Origin: Fimiplasma intestinipullorum
GTDB taxonomy: Bacteria > Bacillota_I > Bacilli_A > Erysipelotrichales > Coprobacillaceae
NCBI GenBank assembly: GCA_018715065.1
Contig: DVMJ01000051.1
Coordinates: 1 to 64,000, forward strand
Reading direction: 5' to 3'
Length of the DNA stretch: 64,000 nt
Part shown: piece by piece, positions 58,661 to 64,000 of the stretch
Layout: each line of letters starts with the position of its first letter
Position numbering within the stretch: position 1 is the first letter of the stretch
The notes under the pieces: generated by a model
Seen by the model: the letters and a program-made list of their open reading frames with translations, nothing else
What the model was told of the DNA's origin: nothing
Database searches by the model: none
Position numbers and translations under genes: made by a program

Positions 58661-59967
58661 CGTTATCATTTGATCATGCCTCACGCCAATGGCAGATTGC
58701 CGGTGAACCGATTCAGCTTGACTATCTCACAAGCTTAGCCGACGGTCAAGCTATCAACACCTTAGTGGCCGGTCTCTTCTTACTTGAGGATGCCAAACAG
58801 ATCGAACGTCAATTGATTACCGGCAGCCTCCTGGTGACGACTGACCAAAATGTAGCTAAAAAGCTGTTTTTTTCAGGGTGTGCTGTCCTAACTTATCAGG
58901 AACGTTACTATGTGGTTGAGACCCGCAGTTATCCAGGACGCAGCATCGGACAGCCAGATACGGAAAAAACGATTCGCGGGGCCAAGGATGGCTTTAATGA
59001 AAACTTGATCATGAATGTGGGACTGATCCGACGCCGCATTCGCCATGAAGCTTTAGTCATGCAGATCATGAGCATTGGCCGTGTTTCGCAAATGGATGTC
59101 TGTCTTTGTTATATGGAGGATCGGGTCAATGCCAAGTTGCTGGATACGATCCGCTCACGTTTAGTGAACTTACAGGTGGAAGAGGTGACCATGAGCGATC
59201 GCGCAATCGAAGAACTGTTGGTCGATCAGGGATTTCATCCTTTTCCGCTTGTCCGTTACTGTGAGCGACCGGATATTGTTGCTGCCGAAGTCATTAAAGG
59301 TCATATTGCACTGGTCGTAGATACGACTTCCAGTGTGATCTTGCTGCCTATTCATCTATGTGATCTGCTCGAACATGTACAGGAGCATCGTGAAACACCT
59401 TTGATCGGAACGATGATCCGACTCATCCGTATGATGGCTATTTTACTTTCCATTTATCTTGTTCCACTTTGGCTCAGTGTAATTCAAAACCCACAGCTCT
59501 CCAGAATGTTTTTTTTGCGTCCTCCCGAAGGAGAGGTATTAAGTTTAGGGTTACAGGTTTTTATTGCCGAAGGGGCTATCGAACTATTGCGTCTGGCAAC
59601 AATCTATACACCTAGTGAATTGAGCAGTGCGATGGGACTGGTTGCCGCGCTCTTATTGGGGCAGATGGCCATCGATCTAGGTGTCTTTTTGCCAGAAGTC
59701 TTGCTCTATATTGCTATCAGTAATGTCGCTGGATTTGCAACACCGAGTTATGAGCTTTCGTTGGCAAACAAACTGGTCAAATGGGGAATGATCCTGGCAA
59801 CACTGGTCGCTGGTAAATATGGTCTGGCGACGTTTCACTTTCTCTTTTTAAGCTATCTGATGCATTTAGATCGATTTCACTCTTTTTATGCTTATCCGCT
59901 TGTTCCATTTGATGGGCGGGCACTCATGCACTTTATTTTTCGTTTGCCAAAAAAATCGCCTTCCTAA
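58657..59967 (+). CDS. spoVAF: SpoVAF/GerA-family germination membrane protein
   Basis: A 436-residue GerA-type protein. The conserved RGAKDGFNENLIMNVGLIRRRIR replaces the usual RGPKEGF box; VCYMEDRVN-type and a C-terminal membrane half with four or five helices (RMMAILLSIYLVPLWLSV; ELSSAMGLVAALLLGQM; PEVLLYIAISNVAGFA). In B. subtilis SpoVAF supports germinant receptors. The overlap with spoVAE and the shared terminator make it part of the same operon. Shorter than SpoVAF (493), so the exact member is uncertain. Confidence 0.88.
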   Translation: MTLSFDHASRQWQIAGEPIQLDYLTSLADGQAINTLVAGLFLLEDAKQIERQLITGSLLVTTDQNVAKKLFFSGCAVLTYQERYYVVETRSYPGRSIGQPDTEKTIRGAKDGFNENLIMNVGLIRRRIRHEALVMQIMSIGRVSQMDVCLCYMEDRVNAKLLDTIRSRLVNLQVEEVTMSDRAIEELLVDQGFHPFPLVRYCERPDIVAAEVIKGHIALVVDTTSSVILLPIHLCDLLEHVQEHRETPLIGTMIRLIRMMAILLSIYLVPLWLSVIQNPQLSRMFFLRPPEGEVLSLGLQVFIAEGAIELLRLATIYTPSELSSAMGLVAALLLGQMAIDLGVFLPEVLLYIAISNVAGFATPSYELSLANKLVKWGMILATLVAGKYGLATFHFLFLSYLMHLDRFHSFYAYPLVPFDGRALMHFIFRLPKKSPS

Positions 59968-59981
59968 AAGCGATTTTTTTT
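59951..59981 (+). terminator. Terminator of the spoVA operon
   Basis: Stem AAAAATCGC (59951-59959) with GCGATTTTT (59970-59978), 10-nt loop containing the stop codon, then T run. Confidence 0.75.
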
Positions 59982-60002
59982 AATTTTGAGAGGAATCTAT
60001 GG

Positions 60003-60008
60003 TATAAT
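60003..60008 (+). promoter_or_regulatory. Extended -10 of scpA
   Basis: TGG-TATAAT, 23 nt before scpA; the -35 is poor. Confidence 0.5.
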
Positions 60009-60030
60009 CAGTAAACAGGCAGGTGAGGAT

Positions 60031-60765
60031 ATGGACGTAGATACCTATTTAGTGAAATTGGATAATTTTGAAGGACCGTTGGATCTGCTGTTGCATCTGG
60101 TCAAGGAGAAGGAGATGGATCTTTTGAATTTGGAGATCTCAGAGATCACCGACCAGTATCTCGCTTACATTGAAGCACATCAGTATGCGCATTTAGAGGT
60201 AGCCAGTGAGTATCTAGTCATGGCTAGTTATCTTGTTGAAACCAAAAGCCGTATGCTGCTGCCGCGCAACCAGGTTGAAGTGGAGGATCCTTACGAGGAA
60301 GATCCGCGTCAGGCGCTGATCCATCGTCTGGTCGAATATCGTAAATATAAAGAAGTGGTGGAAGCGCTGAAGTTAAAAAAAGAGGAACGAGATGCAATCT
60401 TTATGAAACTGCCAAGCAATATGCAGGTATATACAAAGGATATGAGTTTTGCTTTACCGGAACATTTAGAAGCATATGATCTGATCGTAGCCATGCGTAA
60501 GGTCATGCAGCGCAAGATCCTTTTGTCACCGATGAAGAATGCGGTGGCCCCTAAAGAAATTTCTATTGAAGAACGCAAGGCACAGATCAAAGCCATGCTG
60601 TTAGATCATAAAAATACAAAGATCCCTTTTTCAGATCTTTTCGATGAGGGCGATAAGCATCTTTTCGTTATCACTTTTCTGGCTATTTTGGTCTTAGCTA
60701 ATGAAAAGAGCATTCGTTTGAATCAGGATCATCAATTTGATGAAATATACGTGGAGGTTTTATGA
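60031..60765 (+). CDS. scpA: Segregation and condensation protein A
   Basis: A 244-residue kleisin of the SMC-ScpAB condensin. DNFEGPLDLLLHLVKEKEMDLLNLEISEITDQYLAYI is the N-terminal SMC-neck contact region, and LATIFLAILVLANEKSIRLNQD-type winged helix residues near the C-terminus (TFLAILVLANE) contact the head. ATG 60031 follows GGTGAGG; an ATG at 59986 lacks a site. ATGA overlap with scpB. Confidence 0.96.
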   Translation: MDVDTYLVKLDNFEGPLDLLLHLVKEKEMDLLNLEISEITDQYLAYIEAHQYAHLEVASEYLVMASYLVETKSRMLLPRNQVEVEDPYEEDPRQALIHRLVEYRKYKEVVEALKLKKEERDAIFMKLPSNMQVYTKDMSFALPEHLEAYDLIVAMRKVMQRKILLSPMKNAVAPKEISIEERKAQIKAMLLDHKNTKIPFSDLFDEGDKHLFVITFLAILVLANEKSIRLNQDHQFDEIYVEVL

Positions 60766-61346
60766 GTGAATTTTTAGAAGAAAATCTGGCGATCATCGAA
60801 GGAATGCTTTTTCTGGCTGGAGATGAGGGGCTGAGTGTTAAAGAGATCCGTACTGTCCTCAATATGGATGAAGCGAGCTGCAAGGCTTATCTAAGCACTT
60901 TAAAAAAACAGCTGGAAGAACGGAAATCCTGTGGTCTGCAGATGGTTTTTCTGGCTGGTAAATATAAGCTGGCGACAAAAGAAAAGTACCGTTCATTTTT
61001 TGAAAAGATGGTGCATCAGTCAACGGCCACCTTATCGAATGCGGCCATGGAAGTGCTGGCGATCATTGCCTATAATCAACCTGTCACACGTTTGAAGATT
61101 GAAGAGATCCGCGGCGTTGGCAGCGATGCAATCATTCGGCGCTTGCTGGCACGTGCCTTGATTCGTGAGGTCGGACGAGAAGACAGCCCGGGAAAACCCA
61201 TTCTGTATGGTGTGACCGATCAGTTTATGGATGCATTTGATCTAGCCACTCTTGATGAGCTGCCTGCTTTAGAAGAATTGATGCCGGCTGAACAATCAGA
61301 TAATTTATTCGATTTTCGATATCAGGAAGAAGCGACACAGGAGTAG
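60762..61346 (+). CDS. scpB: Segregation and condensation protein B
   Basis: A 194-residue ScpB with two winged-helix domains. ENLAIIEGMLFLAGDEGLSVKEI and LSNAAMEVLAIIAYNQPVTRLKIEEIRGVGSDAIIRRLL are typical. It dimerises on ScpA to regulate SMC head engagement. Ends at a terminator separating it from dacB. Confidence 0.96.
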   Translation: MSEFLEENLAIIEGMLFLAGDEGLSVKEIRTVLNMDEASCKAYLSTLKKQLEERKSCGLQMVFLAGKYKLATKEKYRSFFEKMVHQSTATLSNAAMEVLAIIAYNQPVTRLKIEEIRGVGSDAIIRRLLARALIREVGREDSPGKPILYGVTDQFMDAFDLATLDELPALEELMPAEQSDNLFDFRYQEEATQE

Positions 61347-61357
61347 TCGCTTTTTTT
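61330..61357 (+). terminator. Terminator after scpB
   Basis: Stem AAGCGAC (61330-61336) with GTCGCTT (61346-61352), 9-nt loop with the stop codon, T run. Confidence 0.75.
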
Positions 61358-61406
61358 GGTCTAGGACTCTGTTGAGAAGCATAGCTTGTCTTGAGGGGGA
61401 GACAGC

Positions 61407-62450
61407 ATGAAGCATTTATGTCCGTTTTGGCTATGTCTGAGTCTTTTTTTCTGTTTAAATGCTAGTCCAGTTCAGGCAACTGAATTTTGGGCTAAGAATT
61501 ATATTGTGATGGAAAGTCTGACCCACCAGGTATTAGAAGGTAAAGCAATCCATGAAGTACAAAGTGTCGCAAGCATTTCGAAGATCATGACGGCCATCGT
61601 TGCAATCGAGCAGGCAGATTTGGATAAGGTGGTTACGATTGGCGATGAGATTGATAAAGCTTACGGGAGCGGTGTCTACATTCATAAAGGGGATACCATC
61701 AGCTTGCGTGATCTGCTTTATGGGACCATGCTGAGAAGTGGCAATGATGCTGCTTTGTGTCTTGCCTACCACAGTGCGGGAAGTATCGAGGTTTTTGTCG
61801 AGCTGATGAATGAAAAGGCCCGCGAACTTGGTATGACTGATACGCATTTTGCCAATCCGACGGGTCTGGATGAAGAGGATGAGGGGAATCAGTCCTCGGT
61901 CTACGATATGGCCCTTCTCATGAGTTACTGTATGGCAAATCCTATTTTTCGGGAAGTTACCGCAACAAAGAGTTACCAGCGTGAGGATGGCAATGGCACC
62001 TGGCATAATAAAAACAAGCTTTTAGAAAATTATGATTATAGCACAGGAGGAAAGACCGGCTTTACACGCAAGGCCAAACGGACGCTTGTATCAAGTGCAC
62101 GTAAAAATGATCTGGAACTGATTGTGGTCACCTTTAACTGTGGGGACGACTTTGCTTATCATCAGGCGCTGTATGAGAATTATTTTGCAATGTATGAAAA
62201 TGTCCTTTGTATTGATCAGGGGGTCCATCGTTACGGCGATTATACTTATGAGGTCAAGCAGCCTGTCTATCTGTTATGGCCTATTGATGAGAAAAAGCCT
62301 GAGCTTCAATATGAGACAAGCCCAAATGAGCGTTTAAAGATCAGTACGAAAAGTGGTCAATTGTTAGGGGAATTTGTGCTGGAAGCCAAGAAGCAGTGGC
62401 AATGGGATGATTTTTGGAGGAAATTATTATGCGGGTTGTTTTTGCAGTGA
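61407..62450 (+). CDS. dacB: D-alanyl-D-alanine carboxypeptidase, sporulation type
   Basis: A 347-residue penicillin-binding protein. A signal peptide (about 1-24, ending PVQA) precedes the S11 domain with S56-I-S-K59 (SxxK), LRSGNDA (SxN) and GGKTG. It removes the terminal D-Ala from peptidoglycan stems. Linked spmA and spmB indicate the dacB-spmA-spmB module, expressed from SigE in B. subtilis and lowering cortex cross-linking. A CATAGCTT in the leader (61380-61387) is a partial SigE -10. The C-terminal PBP5 domain (about 255-330) is short. The last 22 nt overlap spmA. Confidence 0.92.
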   Translation: MKHLCPFWLCLSLFFCLNASPVQATEFWAKNYIVMESLTHQVLEGKAIHEVQSVASISKIMTAIVAIEQADLDKVVTIGDEIDKAYGSGVYIHKGDTISLRDLLYGTMLRSGNDAALCLAYHSAGSIEVFVELMNEKARELGMTDTHFANPTGLDEEDEGNQSSVYDMALLMSYCMANPIFREVTATKSYQREDGNGTWHNKNKLLENYDYSTGGKTGFTRKAKRTLVSSARKNDLELIVVTFNCGDDFAYHQALYENYFAMYENVLCIDQGVHRYGDYTYEVKQPVYLLWPIDEKKPELQYETSPNERLKISTKSGQLLGEFVLEAKKQWQWDDFWRKLLCGLFLQ

Positions 62451-63001
62451 TCATGGTCTTCTCATTACTGTTTGGCTTGGGCACTGATCGCAGTCTGGTA
62501 ATGCTTGATGCGCTATTAAAAGTACCTGAGAACGGGTTGACGCTTTGTTTGAATCTTGTCTTAATGGCAAGTATCTGGAATGGCTTTCTTAACATCGCCA
62601 GTGATTCCGGTCTAGTCGAACGTCTGGCGAATGCCTGTCAATTTCTTTTTAGCAGGATCTATCCGCAGTTGCCATCTAAAGATAAGGCTATCGGTTATAT
62701 TGCGACAAACTTCATTGGCAATTGTCTAGGACTAGGCAGTCTGGCGATGGTCAGTGGACTCAAAGCCATGCAGCGTATGGATGAATTAGCGGGGCATCAG
62801 GGACGGGCCAGCAGTTCAATGAAAACGATGTTGATCTTTAATACTACAGGATTCTCTCTTTTTCCAATGACGATCATGACCCTGCGCGCTCAGTATCAGG
62901 CACCCGATCCGACCGACTTTATGCCTTATACGGCTCTGTTGGGCCTATTGGTGCTGATAATTGGACTTGGTCTTCAGGTCTGTCTGGAGAAACATGGCTA
63001 G
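62429..63001 (+). CDS. spmA: Spore maturation protein A
   Basis: A 190-residue membrane protein with a nucleoside-recognition/Gate domain of about five helices: MVFSLLFGLGTDRSL; NLVLMASIWNGFLNIASDSGLVERLA; GYIATNFIGNCLGLGSLAMVSGLKAM; and TTGFSLFPMTIMTLRAQY. It acts with SpmB in core dehydration. ATG 62429 follows GGAGGAAA. It overlaps dacB by 22 nt and spmB by 8 nt. Confidence 0.95.
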   Translation: MRVVFAVIMVFSLLFGLGTDRSLVMLDALLKVPENGLTLCLNLVLMASIWNGFLNIASDSGLVERLANACQFLFSRIYPQLPSKDKAIGYIATNFIGNCLGLGSLAMVSGLKAMQRMDELAGHQGRASSSMKTMLIFNTTGFSLFPMTIMTLRAQYQAPDPTDFMPYTALLGLLVLIIGLGLQVCLEKHG

Positions 63002-63488
63002 TCTACTAATGGCCGTGATGCTGTTCATCTTATTGGATGGCTGGTGGCATCATGTCGATCTGTATGAAAGTTTTAAACAAGGGGTCATTGAAGGCTTAGG
63101 GCTTTTAAAAAGCCTACTGAGTGGTCTATTGGTGTTGCTGACCATGGTAGCTATATTAGAATCGAGTGGTTTATTAAAAGCGGTTGCGGATCTTCTGGCA
63201 GGATTTCTGCCGGCAGAATTAGTGGGAATGATGTTTTTGAGGCCGATTTCTTCACAGGCTTCGCTGACATTTTTAAATCATCTTTATCAGTCCTATGGCC
63301 CCTTACATCTTTATAGCCGAATGGGAACGCTTGCTCAGGGAGCGACGGATACGACGCTTTATGTTTTAAGTGTTTATCTTTCAGCAGTGCAGATCAAAGA
63401 CAGTGGCTATCTTGTCTGGCTTTGTCTGGGGCTCGATGTGTTAGCGATGATTTTTGCAATCTTTTTTGCAATTCATATTTTTTTATAA
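62994..63488 (+). CDS. spmB: Spore maturation protein B
   Basis: A 164-residue SpmB, a five-helix membrane protein with LESSGLLKAVADLLAGFLPAELVGMMFLRPISSQASL and GTLAQGATDTTLYVLSVYLSAVQI, the latter conserved. Forms a pair with SpmA. Start ATG 62994 follows CTGGAG. Confidence 0.94.
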   Translation: MASLLMAVMLFILLDGWWHHVDLYESFKQGVIEGLGLLKSLLSGLLVLLTMVAILESSGLLKAVADLLAGFLPAELVGMMFLRPISSQASLTFLNHLYQSYGPLHLYSRMGTLAQGATDTTLYVLSVYLSAVQIKDSGYLVWLCLGLDVLAMIFAIFFAIHIFL

Positions 63489-63500
63489 GTTAAATTATGC

Positions 63501-63506
63501 TATAAT
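63501..63506 (+). promoter_or_regulatory. Extended -10 of the rluB promoter
   Basis: TGC-TATAAT, with a T-rich -35 area, 55 nt before the rluB start. Confidence 0.5.
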
Positions 63507-63561
63507 ACGGGGCGATTGGTGAAAAATAGATTACATTGATGAGAAAGGAAGACGCAAAAGG

Positions 63562-64000
63562 ATGGAGAGATTACAGAAAGTTATCGCACAGAGCGGCTAT
63601 TGTTCCAGACGTAAAGCAGAGGAATGGATTGCTTCAGGCAAAGTACAGGTGAACGGAGAAACAGTCACAGAGATGGGCTATAAGGTCAAACAGGGGGATG
63701 CAATTACAGTTAACGGCAAACTGCTGGAAAAAGAAAACAAAGTTTATTATTTACTGTATAAACCCAAAGGAGTCATCTCTGCAGTTCACGATGATCGTGG
63801 ACGTCGCTGTGTGACAGATCTTCTGGAAGATGTCAAAGAACGTGTCTATCCGGTAGGGCGTCTGGATTACGATACAACGGGGCTGTTAATTTTGACGAAC
63901 GACGGGGATTTTGCGAACTTGATCATGCACCCACGTTCTCATCTGGATAAAGTGTATGAAGTCACTTTAAATGGCTTGATTGATGGTGACGCGCTTCATC
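63562..64000 (+). CDS. rluB: RluB-type 23S rRNA pseudouridine synthase, N-terminal part
   Basis: The window's right edge cuts this gene after about 146 codons. An S4 RNA-binding domain (LQKVIAQSGYCSRRKAEEWIASGKVQVNG) is followed by YYLLYKPKGVIS and VGRLDYDTTGLLILTNDGDFA, with the catalytic Asp in the RLDYDT motif. The location after scpAB-dacB-spmAB is typical of Bacillota. ATG 63562 has AAAGGAAG some 10 nt upstream. Confidence 0.94.
   Translation, partial: MERLQKVIAQSGYCSRRKAEEWIASGKVQVNGETVTEMGYKVKQGDAITVNGKLLEKENKVYYLLYKPKGVISAVHDDRGRRCVTDLLEDVKERVYPVGRLDYDTTGLLILTNDGDFANLIMHPRSHLDKVYEVTLNGLIDGDALH

Noticed and set aside
1..64000. CRISPR, tRNA, rRNA or prophage elements
   Set aside because: No regularly spaced repeats, cloverleaf sequences, rRNA core motifs, integrase, or phage structural genes were seen on reading both strands; short or divergent cases could be missed without tools.

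Overview
The window reads as chromosomal DNA of a spore-forming, low-to-moderate GC member of the Bacillota (Firmicutes). The sporulation genes (yqfC-yqfD, spoVAC-AD-AE-AF, dacB-spmA-spmB, a Cys-rich coat-like gene), the PrpC/PrkC-PASTA pair, GatCAB, RqcH and strong AGGAGG ribosome sites all point there. My best guess is the Erysipelotrichia or a neighbouring gut lineage, but that placement is inference from gene content. I saw no rRNA, tRNA, CRISPR array, prophage or intact insertion sequence. Genes are dense and mostly on the + strand, often in ATGA- or TAATG-coupled pairs, with short hairpin/T-run terminators that frequently overlap stop codons.

Layout. 1-4.7 kb: tail of a TelA-type gene; yqfC-yqfD-phoH; a small minus-strand unknown; then an alkyltransferase-fold protein, a GNAT and uracil-DNA glycosylase. 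4.8-11.4 kb: alanine dehydrogenase (minus), PcrA helicase, gatCAB. 11.5-18.9 kb: a membrane-anchored unknown; rlmD, a DUF5714-type protein and a UvrA paralogue in one coupled unit; a HAD phosphatase and mannonate dehydratase. 19.0-25.8 kb: a SLC13-type anion transporter, trxB, trxA and two tandem arylsulfate sulfotransferase-like genes, the most distinctive part of the window. 26.1-32.2 kb: ptsI, nagB, free-Met-R-sulfoxide reductase, a PUA/EVE-like plus TPR protein, an O-antigen-ligase-like membrane protein and a phosphodiesterase. 32.3-41.8 kb: an ABC exporter pair, HAD, LemA, an NlpC/P60 cell-wall hydrolase with Ig-like repeats, the NAD(P)HX repair enzyme and PgeF. 41.9-54.5 kb: coat-like gene, rqcH, gmk, and the long translation/signalling cluster priA-(Sel1)-rsmB-rlmN-prpC-prkC-rsgA-rpe-thiN-(ParB-like). 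54.7-64 kb: an XRE regulator, an ABC-F protein, the spoVA operon, scpAB, dacB-spmAB and the start of rluB.

How the genes work together. Most of the window is conserved housekeeping: tRNA-dependent amidation, rRNA modification, ribosome quality control, chromosome condensation and Ser/Thr kinase signalling. Interleaved are late sporulation genes for dipicolinate uptake (SpoVA), cortex maturation (DacB, SpmAB) and the coat. The accessory novelty is the transporter/thioredoxin/double-sulfotransferase block. It has the catalytic residues of PAPS-independent arylsulfate sulfotransferases but no export signal, and its neighbours suggest a cytoplasmic aryl-sulfate (or related sulfate ester) exchange pathway tied to thiol redox. 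That role is a hypothesis. Start codons below were chosen by ribosome-site spacing, and several differ from the longest open frame.
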